Shown: positions 55,439 through 64,000, counted from the first letter of the stretch. The stretch is DNA of 64,000 bases from Psychrobacter sp. 5A.1 (GCF_030407455.1 NZ_JASDDJ010000003.1:1-64000), one strand, 5' to 3'. Made by a program: numbers and translations. The notes: generated from the letters alone by a model not told the origin.

Positions 55439-55460
55439 CGTTAAGTTTTGACTCACATAT

Positions 55461-55508
55461 AGGGCGTGTCATTATGATTAGTGATTAGGGCGCGTTGAAC
55501 ACGCCCTA
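55461..55508. repeat. Nested family A/B-type repeat ends
   Basis: AGGGCGTGTCA at 55461, then a 23-base near-palindrome TAGGGCGCGTTGAACACGCCCTA at 55486-55508 made of two facing ends with nothing between. The last bases of this end (CTA on the plus strand) form the TAG stop codon of the gene that ends at 55506. Confidence 0.65.
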
Positions 55509-56789
55509 AGCCATCTCCAGCTCTTTATCCACCTGACAGGCATCGTCATGCCACTTGATAAAAGCATCAATGGCTTGCGTAGAGGCTGTATTTCTATCAA
55601 TACCTTCTTTACCAGTAAAGCGCTCCACATAGCGACAGGCTCTATAGTTTTTAGCATACTTATCGTAATTGTTAATCCACTCTTTCCGAGCCTTTAACTC
55701 TTTTTGACGTTGCTCAATACTACTATCTACGTTCATACTCTCGACATCAAACCAAAAGTTTTTGGCAGGGATCTCTTTAGTCAGTTTTTTATCCTCAACC
55801 TCAGCCATACGCCACGGCTTAGCAGTTAGCCGCGCTCGAAAGCACTGCTGCGCTTGACAGAGACGCACGTAATTAGTGTCTGCATGAAAATACTCAAACC
55901 AGTCCGCAACTAATGCATCACTTGACGAGATAGTATCGTGGGTAGCAATAATACGAAAGCCTGCAGGTGTCTCATATAAACGAAAGGACTCCTGTGGATG
56001 GCTGATAATGCGTTGTTGAATCAAGTCCATTATATAGGTCTGCAATGAGGCAATATGACCCATATATCTTTGATGCTGTTCCTGATCATACTTACTGGCT
56101 TGCTGCCATAGTATTGCCGTCGCTACTCCTAAAAATAAAAGCAGCCATAGCCATGATAATGATTTCATCGCGATAAAAGTTGCTAAAATAATTGCCGCAA
56201 TCACGACAGTCCATACAAATGATTTCATCGATACTGGTTTATCATAGTTATTTAGTGATGACTGATCCGGGTCGTTTGCCTTAGATTTATTTGAGACATT
56301 ATTCGACTTCCTAACTACCCCTATAAAGCCATGACTGTCATACTCATCAGGATATTTTTGATGCAATAAGTCGTTATTATCAACATCGATAATCGCAATA
56401 TCATTGACATTGGCAACCTGTGCACCGTAACTGTTACGCGTGACAATCAACTGCGTATTATAGGCCTTATTCTCTAAACCAGTTGTAGTTAAGCCATTCT
56501 CTGAAAAATTCTGTTCAGAAATAATCTGCTCACGAATGGGAATGCCATTACTTTCGTTATACTCTTCCCTACGCTCACGTCTGACAATATCCTCACCATC
56601 TAGCCAGCGTTGATGAGCTTCTTTCACTCGAGCCTTAGCATGAGCCAAGGCATCTGCTTGACTGATATCTGACCAACCATAGCGCTTAATAGTTGCTTGC
56701 TTAGAATTAAAGTCATCGGATGCGTTATCAGCTGTTTCTGACAATTCAAAGCGCTGCTTATATTGCGCCCAGTATTTAGGGATGAGCAT
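55506..56789 (-). CDS. Conserved membrane protein of unknown function
   Basis: 427 residues. The N-terminal 110 residues are soluble and start LIPKYWAQYKQRFEL with YGWSDISQADALAHAKAR and REEYNESNGIPIREQI. VTRNSYGAQVANVNDIAIIDVD (about residues 113-134) is followed, after a linker, by two transmembrane helices (about residues 190-228). The C-terminal 190 residues contain SFRLYETPAGFRIIATHDTI, YVRLCQAQQCFRARLTAKPWRM and a final Cys pair. I recall the same blocks (TRNSYGA, LYETPAG, CFRARLTAKPWR) in uncharacterised proteins of many proteobacteria, so it is a real family, without a function. Its stop codon is in a repeat end. Confidence 0.8.
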   Translation of the reverse strand: MLIPKYWAQYKQRFELSETADNASDDFNSKQATIKRYGWSDISQADALAHAKARVKEAHQRWLDGEDIVRRERREEYNESNGIPIREQIISEQNFSENGLTTTGLENKAYNTQLIVTRNSYGAQVANVNDIAIIDVDNNDLLHQKYPDEYDSHGFIGVVRKSNNVSNKSKANDPDQSSLNNYDKPVSMKSFVWTVVIAAIILATFIAMKSLSWLWLLLFLGVATAILWQQASKYDQEQHQRYMGHIASLQTYIMDLIQQRIISHPQESFRLYETPAGFRIIATHDTISSSDALVADWFEYFHADTNYVRLCQAQQCFRARLTAKPWRMAEVEDKKLTKEIPAKNFWFDVESMNVDSSIEQRQKELKARKEWINNYDKYAKNYRACRYVERFTGKEGIDRNTASTQAIDAFIKWHDDACQVDKELEMA

Positions 56790-56845
56790 AAGGGGTTACC
56801 TTAGGGTATTTGGTTTAAGATAGACGGTGGTTAAGCTTTAGGCGC

Positions 56846-58132
56846 TTAGACCCCACTCGCCTGCTTAGCAAACAAGCGCATCAATGGCTTCATTTTGCCA
56901 ACACGGTACATGCCTTCGCTACGTATCTGCTGTACGGGACGTAATTGCGCCAGCGACCCTGCAAACAACCAGTTAAGGGCAGAAAAGCTGTGCATCATCA
57001 GGCTATTATGCGGACGACGCAGACGCTCATAACGACGCAACGTTTGATTACTGCCCCAAATCGTACCGCCACTACGAGTAAAATCATGCGCTAATTGCTC
57101 GCTCAATACTTGCACATCAAGCATGCCCAGATTCAGCCCTTGACCCGCCAGCGGATGCACACCATGTGCCGCATCACCGATTAATACCAAGTTATCAGCG
57201 ACATAGCTTTTCGCTTGTTGCGCGGTTAGCGGAAAGCTAGCAATGGATTCAATCTGACTGATAGCGCCTAGCTCATAATGACAGGCAGCAGCCAGTTTAT
57301 CAGCGATAACGCGGCCATCTTCCTCTATCAACGCCAATGCTTGATTGCGTGGCAATGTCCATACAATCGATTGCCAATGCTGTGGATTGGCTTTATCGTC
57401 ATCGGTAATATCCGCTAATGGCAATAACGCCAGTGTACCCGTGGGCAACATCGCCTGACGCGCGGTTGCTTGATGCGGTTTTTCGGTATGAATCGCACAA
57501 CAAATCGCGGTTTGATTATAATCGAGTGTGTCTAGACCAATCGCTGCCTGTTTACGCACAAATGAACCCCGACCATCAGCACCGACCAGTAGTGCTGCGT
57601 CAATAGTCGTATGATTGTCTAAAGTCACACGATAGCCTTGCTGCGCACCCAGCCAATCCATGTTTGTGACTTTTTTCCCCGCGATAATGGTTAGATAATC
57701 ACTGACGTCATCCTCACACAAGCGCTGCCATAATGCATGCTCGATGACGGCTGGCTCAACCATACTGCCTAATAATTTAGACTCACGATTTTCAGTACTA
57801 TTATCCTCAGCACCACTACTGTCTTCACTTTCCCCAAATAACAGCTCACCCATGCCATTCAATTGCCAGACCTGCATTTGTGAGTAGTCAGCCTTACGCT
57901 CAGAGCTAGCAATCTTTTGCCACGCGCCAATATCTTTAAGCAAATTAATACTGGCCATACTGAGCGCATAAACTCGAGCATCACGCTTACTGAGCACAGT
58001 TTGCCAAGCTGAGGCATCACGATCCGGACGAGCATCAATCAATGTCACAGGCATTTTTGCTTGTGCCAGTTTTAGCGCAAGCGTTGCACCAACGATACCG
58101 CTACCGATAATCAGCGTATGGTTGTTTTTCAT
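56846..58132 (-). CDS. UbiI/VisC-like FAD hydroxylase of ubiquinone biosynthesis
   Basis: Class A flavoprotein monooxygenase of 428 residues. The ATG at 58132 is chosen over the frame start at 58177 because GAGAG lies before it and the FAD motif (LIIGSGIVGATLALKLA) then starts at residue 7. A DG motif (LLVGADGRGSFVR) and the GD motif (LVLIGDAAHGVHPLAGQGLN) are present. Member of the UbiH/UbiF/VisC/COQ6 group; the ring position it hydroxylates cannot be decided. Lies 166 bases after ubiH, from which a family C repeat separates it. Confidence 0.88.
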   Translation of the reverse strand: MKNNHTLIIGSGIVGATLALKLAQAKMPVTLIDARPDRDASAWQTVLSKRDARVYALSMASINLLKDIGAWQKIASSERKADYSQMQVWQLNGMGELLFGESEDSSGAEDNSTENRESKLLGSMVEPAVIEHALWQRLCEDDVSDYLTIIAGKKVTNMDWLGAQQGYRVTLDNHTTIDAALLVGADGRGSFVRKQAAIGLDTLDYNQTAICCAIHTEKPHQATARQAMLPTGTLALLPLADITDDDKANPQHWQSIVWTLPRNQALALIEEDGRVIADKLAAACHYELGAISQIESIASFPLTAQQAKSYVADNLVLIGDAAHGVHPLAGQGLNLGMLDVQVLSEQLAHDFTRSGGTIWGSNQTLRRYERLRRPHNSLMMHSFSALNWLFAGSLAQLRPVQQIRSEGMYRVGKMKPLMRLFAKQASGV

Positions 58133-58187
58133 AAGGTGTCTCTCAATACTGGTCAATATTAGAATGCTTATTATCAATCTTACTTAT

Positions 58188-58296
58188 ATATAGTTGATTC
58201 AGTTTAAAAGAGAGCCAAGGCAACCAAGTGTAGATGTATATGTAATACTTCAATCGAGGTTAACGCTGTCACTCTTTTAAAGAGGATTGGCTATAG
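58188..58296. repeat. Family C repeat, full copy 3
   Basis: TATAGTTGATTCAGTTTAAA at the left, AAGGCAACCAAGTG, then GAGGTTAACGCTGTCAC, and AGAGGATTGGCTATAG at the right. It is the closest match to the copy at 18592, in the opposite orientation. Located between ubiH and the second hydroxylase gene, inside a likely operon. Confidence 0.78.
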
Positions 58297-58298
58297 CA

Positions 58299-59609
58299 CT
58301 ACGATTTTAAGCCCATCGCGTAAGTGGCAACCAATGGCTTGATGTTTGGCAGTTTATCAAAGGCCACCAATGCCACATTCCGTGCCAGCTTAATCGCTGG
58401 GTTAGGATGAGTAAAGCCATGTACGACGGCATCGCAGAAGCGAATGACCCGTTTTTGATCGCTTAGACGCGCTTTCTCATAGCGCTTGAGTAGCGTTGGA
58501 TCACCCATGTCTGCGCCTTTGAGCACTTGTGCATTCAGCATTTGCGCCAATACATGGGCATCACGCATACAGAGATTGAATCCTTGTCCAGCGACAGGGT
58601 GTAAGGTGTGAGCAGCGTTGCCCATAATGACGCAGCGGCCCTCTACTTGCTTGTCGGCTAGCACGCGTGTCAGTGGATAAGCCCCGCGGCGACCAGCCGC
58701 GACAAACGTGCCAGCACGTTGACCAAAAGCTTGCTGTAGCGTCTGTAAAAAATGCGCATCATCTTCTAGATAGCGTTTTTCTTCACCCGTCGGGCACACC
58801 CACACGACAGAGCGTCTAAAGCCCTGTTGATACTCATCATTGCCATCACCTTCTGGATCGGTCAGTGGTAACACGGCAAGCGGGCCAGCTGGACTAAAAC
58901 GCTCAATCGCCACATGCTCATGCGCTTTGTCTGTCTCCACCACCCCAACGATAGCCGTTTGCTGATAGTCATATGTTGTCGTACCGATATCCAATAGCTG
59001 ACGCACGGTAGAGTCGCGGCCATCACAAGCAACCAGTACGCTGGCTTGCAGCTGCTGCTCATGTGCCACGTTACCGTTATAACTAAAGCTCAGCGTTACC
59101 CCATCCGCTTTTTGTGTCACTGCGCTGACATTGGCATTATCAATCAAGGTAATCAATGGCGCCTGTTGCGCGGCTAATAAAAGCTTACGCCCCAGCCAAG
59201 CATTTTCAATGACTTGACCAAATGACTCTACCTTTTCTTCAGCTTTATTGAGCTTTGCACGGCCAAAACTACCCTGTTCGCTAATCTGTACGGCATCGAT
59301 ACGGCAAGCATGGCTTTGTAGTTCATCCCACAGTCCAATCTCTTGGTAAATTTGTACCGTACGCCGTGATAGTGCGGTGTTACGACTGTCCAAATAATGA
59401 CTGCGATTGTTGTCATACTTTGGACTGATACTTGGGTAAATATTTTTTTCTAATAACGTGCTCGCAATACCATGATTCGCGAGCAATAGTGCAAAGGATA
59501 AACCAACGTGACCACCACCCGCGATAAGCACTTGCTGGTCGGTTACTGTGTCTGTTTTTTGAGATAGGTTTTTAGCATTCGATAAATGTGAATCAGTATT
59601 TTGCATCAT
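58299..59609 (-). CDS. ubiH: 2-octaprenyl-6-methoxyphenol hydroxylase-type UbiH
   Basis: FAD monooxygenase of 436 residues. The FAD motif LIAGGGHVGLSFALLLA begins near residue 28; VQISEQGSFGRAKL and GQVIENAWLGRKLL are characteristic of UbiH, and the second FAD motif is VIMGNAAHTLHPVAGQGFN with the Asn form (GNAAH) typical of UbiH. The first 25 residues are a polar tail before the Rossmann fold, so a start further downstream is possible. With the next gene it forms the frequent ubiH-ubiI pair. The 550-base gap upstream, shared with the phoH gene, shows nothing I can name. Confidence 0.93.
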   Translation of the reverse strand: MMQNTDSHLSNAKNLSQKTDTVTDQQVLIAGGGHVGLSFALLLANHGIASTLLEKNIYPSISPKYDNNRSHYLDSRNTALSRRTVQIYQEIGLWDELQSHACRIDAVQISEQGSFGRAKLNKAEEKVESFGQVIENAWLGRKLLLAAQQAPLITLIDNANVSAVTQKADGVTLSFSYNGNVAHEQQLQASVLVACDGRDSTVRQLLDIGTTTYDYQQTAIVGVVETDKAHEHVAIERFSPAGPLAVLPLTDPEGDGNDEYQQGFRRSVVWVCPTGEEKRYLEDDAHFLQTLQQAFGQRAGTFVAAGRRGAYPLTRVLADKQVEGRCVIMGNAAHTLHPVAGQGFNLCMRDAHVLAQMLNAQVLKGADMGDPTLLKRYEKARLSDQKRVIRFCDAVVHGFTHPNPAIKLARNVALVAFDKLPNIKPLVATYAMGLKS

Positions 59610-60159
59610 TATTTTTCCTATTATAATTTTTGAATATACGCTTTATTAGTGATGAATAACCGCTCGTCACTGACGTTATTTTATAATCTCAATCAGGTGG
59701 CGGTCATTTTTTGCGTACTCGAAAAGCGCTATGATATCGCTCATAGATTACCACAAATTGTCTATCATACCGTGCTCTTAACGGTAGACGAATCGTTTAT
59801 CTACTCTCATTGTCAGCAAGGTTTATAGTCGGACGTGCTGAGCCGACCGCAAAATGACAGCCATGAATAATACGTGATTGATAGATACCGTGATTCAATC
59901 CAAAGACAGCCTGCATAGAGATTGCAATCCGCATACAAAAACAGTGTCATCTATCCAATATATGGCTTGAAATTTAAAAATTCTCTACCATAATGAAGGC
60001 AAGACTTTTATTTATCATCCACCACAAAACCAATAATAATATTACCGTTATCTTTATCATCCAAACCCAATATAACGCTACCGACCACTTTATCTCTTAA
60101 GCCCGCCACGCCATTAAAATCAGATCATAGCGTCGGGCACACAATAAAAGGATAATCGC

Positions 60160-61263
60160 TTGACTGACTCCATGAGCCGCCGTATAAAGTTTGAATCTTT
60201 GACGCCAGCACAGCTAAAGACCGTGCTAGGTGAATACAACAATCACATGAAATATATCCAAAAACGCCTCGATATCAAAATCATGCAACGTCAAGGTGAC
60301 TTTTGCCTGAGTGGCGACGTGACAGGTGTTGAGCGTGGTGAACGTATTATTTATAAGATGGTGGATGAAGCTCAAAACAAAAAAGACATCAGTGCCGAAG
60401 AGCTGCATCTCATTATCCAATCGAGTATCTCACGCGATGAAGATATGGCCGCCGATGAGCAAGAGGCAGATGATGATGCAGACATTGAAGCATTAGAAGC
60501 AGCTCACGAGTTTACGCCGGTTAGCTTGCGCACGCGTAAAGGTCGCATCATTCCTCGCGGTGGCAATCAGCAAAGCTACGTCCAAAATGTATTGAACTCT
60601 GACGTGTCATTCGGTATTGGGCCTGCTGGTACAGGTAAGACTTACCTAGCCGTTGCTTGTGCGGTTGATATGCTAGAGCGTAATGAAATCGAGCGGATTT
60701 TACTCGTGCGTCCAGCCGTAGAAGCTGGTGAAAAACTGGGATTTTTACCAGGTGATTTAACACAAAAAATTGATCCTTACTTGCGCCCATTGTACGATGC
60801 GCTATATGAGATGATTGGTGTTGAAAAAGTGGGCAAACTGATTGAAAAGCAAGTCATCGAAATCGCACCTCTTGCCTATATGCGTGGTCGTACATTAAAC
60901 AATTCATTTGTCATCTTGGATGAAGCGCAAAACACCACGCCTGAGCAGATGAAAATGTTTTTGACGCGTTTGGGTTTTGGCTCAAGAGCCGTGATTACTG
61001 GTGACGTGACCCAAGTAGATTTGCCACGGGGTCATAAGTCTGGCTTGGCCCAAGCGATGGAAATCTTAAGCGGTATCGAAGAGATTCATATCACTAAGTT
61101 TGACTCAAAAGATGTGGTACGCCATCAACTGGTGCAAAAAATTGTCGAAGCGTATGATGTGTTTGATGAAGAACAAATCATATTAGAAGAAAAACGTAAG
61201 TTTGAGCGCATCAAAGAGCAAGAGCGTAGACAAGCCATTGCTAATGCCGCAGCCAAACTATAG
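60160..61263 (+). CDS. ybeZ: PhoH-like ATPase (YbeZ)
   Basis: Cytosolic ATPase of 367 residues. The start is a TTG at 60160 with AAAGGA eight bases upstream; the next ATG at 60172 has no such site. The P-loop is GIGPAGTGKTYLAV (about residues 151-164), Walker B is VILDEAQNTTPEQM, followed by TRLGFGSRAVITGDVTQVDLP. The N-terminal part has the PhoH KH-like segment. Next gene is ybeY, its usual partner; PhoH-like proteins work with YbeY in rRNA processing. Confidence 0.95.
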   Translation: MTDSMSRRIKFESLTPAQLKTVLGEYNNHMKYIQKRLDIKIMQRQGDFCLSGDVTGVERGERIIYKMVDEAQNKKDISAEELHLIIQSSISRDEDMAADEQEADDDADIEALEAAHEFTPVSLRTRKGRIIPRGGNQQSYVQNVLNSDVSFGIGPAGTGKTYLAVACAVDMLERNEIERILLVRPAVEAGEKLGFLPGDLTQKIDPYLRPLYDALYEMIGVEKVGKLIEKQVIEIAPLAYMRGRTLNNSFVILDEAQNTTPEQMKMFLTRLGFGSRAVITGDVTQVDLPRGHKSGLAQAMEILSGIEEIHITKFDSKDVVRHQLVQKIVEAYDVFDEEQIILEEKRKFERIKEQERRQAIANAAAKL

Positions 61264-61307
61264 AGTGGCAGGCTTGATATTTGCCACCTTAGAAACGCAA
61301 ATATAGA

Positions 61308-61347
61308 AATACAAAACCGGATTACTGATTAGTAGTCCGGTTTTTTA
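61308..61347 (+). terminator. Terminator-like hairpin between ybeZ and ybeY
   Basis: AAAACCGGA / TCCGGTTTT stem with a loop of about 14 bases and a run of T. It would end or weaken transcription out of ybeZ before ybeY, unusual for a pair that is normally co-transcribed. Confidence 0.7.
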
Positions 61348-61453
61348 CTGTTAGACTGATAGTTAGCGTCGTAGATTAGAGTTAGTAAGTTAGCCTTGAG
61401 CAGTTTTGGCAAATTAAACAAACGACAACACAATAAAATAAGGGGAGAACCAT

Positions 61454-62068
61454 ATGAGCCAGTATAATGACGATGACAATTTTAACCAAAATGACGCTAC
61501 TGACATCACTAGCAATCATGCCAGCTTAGCCGCACTCGATATCAATGCGACCGACAGTATCGACGACGCATTGCTGGACATGTTCTATCATCGCGATCAC
61601 CTATTGCCTATCATGATGGCAACTTTGGATTATATTGATGAGTGTATCAAAGACAGTCTAACGCTACCCTACTTTGCAGATATTGAGCCTGAGCTATGGC
61701 AAGATAAATCTAAAGCGCTTGATATATACATTACAGATGACACTGAGGGCCGTGCATTAAATCTAGAAGCCCGTGGTAAGGATTATGCGACCAATATTTT
61801 GTCTTATCCAAGTGACCTGCCAGCCGCTGTCATCGAGCTGATGCCAACGCTACCACTAGGCGAGCTGATTATCTGTCATGATGTAATCGTGCGCGAAGCC
61901 GCAGAACAAGAAAAGACCGTCGCACAGCACATCAGCCATTTACTGGTACATGGCGTGCTGCATCTACTGGGTTTCGATCATGAGCTCGGACAAGCTGAAC
62001 AAGATGAGATGGAACAGTTGGAGATTGATATTTTGGCAGGCCTAAACCTACCAAACCCCTATATTTAA
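61454..62068 (+). CDS. ybeY: Endoribonuclease YbeY
   Basis: Zinc-dependent single-strand RNase acting in 16S rRNA maturation and ribosome quality control. The metal motif H-x3-H-x5-H is in HLLVHGVLHLLGFDHEL (about residues 159-175). It has the conserved ATNILSYPSDLP and GELIICHDVIVREA. At 204 residues it is longer than E. coli YbeY (155), mainly by an acidic N-terminal tail of about 45 residues. The ATG at 61454 has GGGGAGAA seven bases upstream. Confidence 0.95.
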   Translation: MSQYNDDDNFNQNDATDITSNHASLAALDINATDSIDDALLDMFYHRDHLLPIMMATLDYIDECIKDSLTLPYFADIEPELWQDKSKALDIYITDDTEGRALNLEARGKDYATNILSYPSDLPAAVIELMPTLPLGELIICHDVIVREAAEQEKTVAQHISHLLVHGVLHLLGFDHELGQAEQDEMEQLEIDILAGLNLPNPYI

Positions 62069-62129
62069 CTCGGTTCTTTATTCAACAGTCTTTTATGAAC
62101 CAGCTTTTTATGAAACAGCCTTCTATCAA

Positions 62130-63005
62130 CTAGTCTTTAGCGAGTGGTAGCTTTTGCGCTTGACCCATTTGATTGATCATATGATCCAGACCCTTTACAT
62201 GGACACTACGCTGCGGGAATGGAATTTCGATTTTCTCATCGTCCAACGCTTGTTTGAATTGCTCCAGTAAGTCGCACTGCATCGTCCACCAGTCCGCATT
62301 GGTTGTCCAAACATTCAAAGTGAGATCCACTGAGTTGTCACCCAGATTGGTCACTCGAACGATAGGCTCGGGATCAGCGAAAGCCAACGGGTTGTTTTTT
62401 GCCAAACTTAACATCACATCTTTGGCAGTTTTGATATTGGCATCATAACCAATACCAACCGTAATATCGACACGGCGATTGGGTAGCGCGGTATAATTGA
62501 CCACAGCTGAGGTAGTGATATCGCTGTTGGGAATGATGATATCGTGATTATTAATAGTCGTCAGATGGGTGTTGACCAACGTAATCTCAGTCACCGTACC
62601 TGTATAGCTGCTGATCTGTACATAATCGCCGCGCACAAATGGCCGAAATGTCACAATCATGATACCAGCGGCGAAGTTTGACAGCTGATCCTTTAATGAC
62701 AGACCGATGGCAACAGCTGCACCACCCAATATGGCGACGACCGAGGTGGTCTGGACGCCGACTTTGCTAAGGGCGGCTAAAGCAACCACTACTAATAGCA
62801 CACCGTATAATAGACGGCTTAAAAAGCTGGCGACTGTCTCATCCAAATGACTACGTGCCATAAGACGATCAGAAAGAGCAACGGCCTTTTTGGCAAGCCA
62901 ACGTCCGATGATAAATATAAGTATTGCTAAAGCGACTTTAATGACAAGATCTAAAGCGTTGCTGGTGAGTGTGGCGACATCTACTGTAAAACCTAAAAAT
63001 TCCAT
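62130..63005 (-). CDS. mscS: Small-conductance mechanosensitive channel MscS
   Basis: Stretch-gated inner-membrane channel of 291 residues, near E. coli MscS (286). Three transmembrane helices at the N-terminus, the pore helix ILGGAAVAIGLSLKDQLSNFAAG, then the beta domain with RPFVRGDYVQI. The gene is convergent with ybeY and sits downstream of the tonB-like gene with a long hairpin between. Confidence 0.95.
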   Translation of the reverse strand: MEFLGFTVDVATLTSNALDLVIKVALAILIFIIGRWLAKKAVALSDRLMARSHLDETVASFLSRLLYGVLLVVVALAALSKVGVQTTSVVAILGGAAVAIGLSLKDQLSNFAAGIMIVTFRPFVRGDYVQISSYTGTVTEITLVNTHLTTINNHDIIIPNSDITTSAVVNYTALPNRRVDITVGIGYDANIKTAKDVMLSLAKNNPLAFADPEPIVRVTNLGDNSVDLTLNVWTTNADWWTMQCDLLEQFKQALDDEKIEIPFPQRSVHVKGLDHMINQMGQAQKLPLAKD

Positions 63006-63061
63006 ACTGACTCTTTATTCTATAGCGGTGTGTTATAAACTTGAACATCCATCATTCAAAA

Positions 63062-63102
63062 AACGACGCAGCCATCATTTTTTGAATGATGGCTGCGTCG
63101 TT
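63062..63102 (-). terminator. Long perfect hairpin terminator of the tonB-like gene
   Basis: Sixteen-base perfect arms AACGACGCAGCCATCA / TGATGGCTGCGTCGTT around a 9-base loop, followed on the minus strand by a run of six T. An alternative perfect 15-base hairpin (63049-63063 with 63078-63092) overlaps it and cannot form at the same time. Confidence 0.88.
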
Positions 63103-63110
63103 TCCCAACT

Positions 63111-63998
63111 TTAATAAGTGACCTCGACCTTATCACTATAACGATAGGTACGTATCAAACGTAGCTCCACGATATCGTTCATGTCTTTAGTGAATTTTCC
63201 AAAAGGCGCAGCTTGGCGTACCGACTGCTTGGCCGCTTCATCTAGTAGCGTTGAGCTGGAGCTTTCCAGCAAGCGGATGGCTTTAATATTACCATCACTG
63301 CTAATGATCACCATCAGACGTACTTCGCCAGTGATACCTTGCGCCCGCGCTTGCATGGGATAATGCAAGTTACCCACACGCTCGACATGTTCACGAAACG
63401 TATTGATATAGTCTGCTGCCGCACCGCGCGTGGTCGAATTACTATCGACCGTCACTACTTTCGATTTGGTCGCATAGACTTGCTGGCGCTGAGACAGCTG
63501 CGTCTCTAAAGTAGCAATTTGTTTGCGCAGACGCTCTTCTTGCGCCATCATATCATCTTGTGCTTGCTTGCTATCATTGTCAGATTCCACGCTCGCTTGA
63601 CGCCAGCTTAAGGTGGTACGCAGATAGCTCTCTTGGTAATTCTGTTGGCGAACTTGACGCTGTAAGCTAATCACATCTTGCGTTTCACTCATTTGCTCAG
63701 CAGGCAATGGGCTCAACTGATCATTCTCTTGTCTCAGCCGCTCCTCTACTGTGCCGCCCCCTTCTTGTGAGGCGTTGGCAATAAAGTGCGCATCCTCATT
63801 TGGCTGCATGTTATCGGTTAGTGCTTTTGCCACATCTTGCATCATGGCAGCAGGGCCTTTTCCGATAGAGAAGCTGATACCAAAAATAATCAGCACATGA
63901 ACAGCTATTGCAATAACAATAGCGACAGGCAGGCTCACATCACGCTTGGGAGCTTGCGCAGAAAAATGATAGCTTTGTGAGTCTTTTATATAGGCCAC
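63111..63998 (-). CDS. TonB-like energy transducer, start at the window edge
   Basis: Inner-membrane protein of at least 295 residues; the GTG at 63998 is possible, but the frame is still open at the window edge, so the gene may extend. One transmembrane helix (VAIVIAIAVHVLIIFGISF, about residues 25-43) and a C-terminal TonB domain (NLHYPMQARAQGITGEVRLMV, LLESSSSTLLDEAAKQSV). Between them there is no proline-rich spacer; it is a Gln/Glu-rich likely coiled coil. The EGGGTVEERLR region and the HVERVGNLHYPMQAR segment resemble TonB-like proteins encoded next to gshB in Pseudomonas (TonB3). gshB may lie just outside the window. Confidence 0.85.
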   Translation of the reverse strand: MAYIKDSQSYHFSAQAPKRDVSLPVAIVIAIAVHVLIIFGISFSIGKGPAAMMQDVAKALTDNMQPNEDAHFIANASQEGGGTVEERLRQENDQLSPLPAEQMSETQDVISLQRQVRQQNYQESYLRTTLSWRQASVESDNDSKQAQDDMMAQEERLRKQIATLETQLSQRQQVYATKSKVVTVDSNSTTRGAAADYINTFREHVERVGNLHYPMQARAQGITGEVRLMVIISSDGNIKAIRLLESSSSTLLDEAAKQSVRQAAPFGKFTKDMNDIVELRLIRTYRYSDKVEVTY

Positions 63999-64000
63999 AA

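Overview
The window looks like chromosomal DNA of a gammaproteobacterium of the family Moraxellaceae, most likely Psychrobacter. The reasons are the protein sequences themselves, the moderate base composition, a hisZ-purA pair, the der-bamB-yfgM-hisS-ispG-rodZ-pilF-rlmN-ndk housekeeping run, a nadQ/nrtR-nadC locus divergent from nadA-nadB, and many short intergenic repeats of a kind that litter such genomes. Genus is inferred from recognition of sequence, not from a database search. No rRNA, tRNA, CRISPR array, prophage or complete insertion sequence was seen.

Layout. 1-760: an AT-rich, truncated gene of unknown function and its terminator, unlike the rest of the window. 761-7835: a molybdenum-cofactor cluster on the minus strand (moeA, moaA, moaB, mobA, moaC, moaD, moaE, then modA and modB); the expected ATPase gene modC is missing at the left junction. 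8414-11468: surE-nlpD-mltB-like cell-wall operon. 11970-16662: a small secreted protein, a PBP5-type carboxypeptidase and a histidine kinase with a degenerate receiver. 16847-27643: the housekeeping run listed above. 28439-36968: an LprI-like protein, hisZ-purA, a DUF2237 protein, CorA, PsiE, FolD and RluB. 37104-39341: three consecutive related genes of unknown function, one with an EF-hand/dockerin-like loop. 39503-42600: an ArgO/LysE exporter, a trimethylamine-monooxygenase-like FMO and MarC. 42881-48288: NAD biosynthesis and its regulator, with two matching palindromic operators. 48329-54178: a lipid-related module resembling Escherichia coli ynbABC: a CdsA-like protein, an SDR, a patatin-like protein with substituted catalytic residues, and a 950-residue fusion of CDP-alcohol phosphotransferase, alpha/beta hydrolase and methyltransferase. 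54527-59609: LysO exporter, a conserved membrane protein of unknown function, and two ubiquinone hydroxylases. 60160-63998: PhoH-like ATPase, YbeY, MscS and a TonB-like protein at the window edge.

How genes work together. The moa/moe/mob genes make the molybdenum cofactor from GTP while modAB serves molybdate uptake. NadA, NadB and NadC make NAD from aspartate, and the divergent regulator probably represses all three through the palindromes at 45126 and 43786. BamB, YfgM, NlpD, MltB and DacC all serve the cell envelope. The strongest candidates for an undescribed system are the ynb-like lipid module (48329-54178) and the three-paralogue cassette (37104-39341).

Repeats. Three families of short non-coding repeats are scattered between genes: family A (170 bp, TA-flanked, ends GGGCGTGTCCTCA), family B (265 bp, TA-flanked, ends GGGTCTGTTGAAC) and family C (about 100-110 bp, ends TATAGT). 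Several truncated or chimeric copies are present, one of which supplies the stop codon of a gene.
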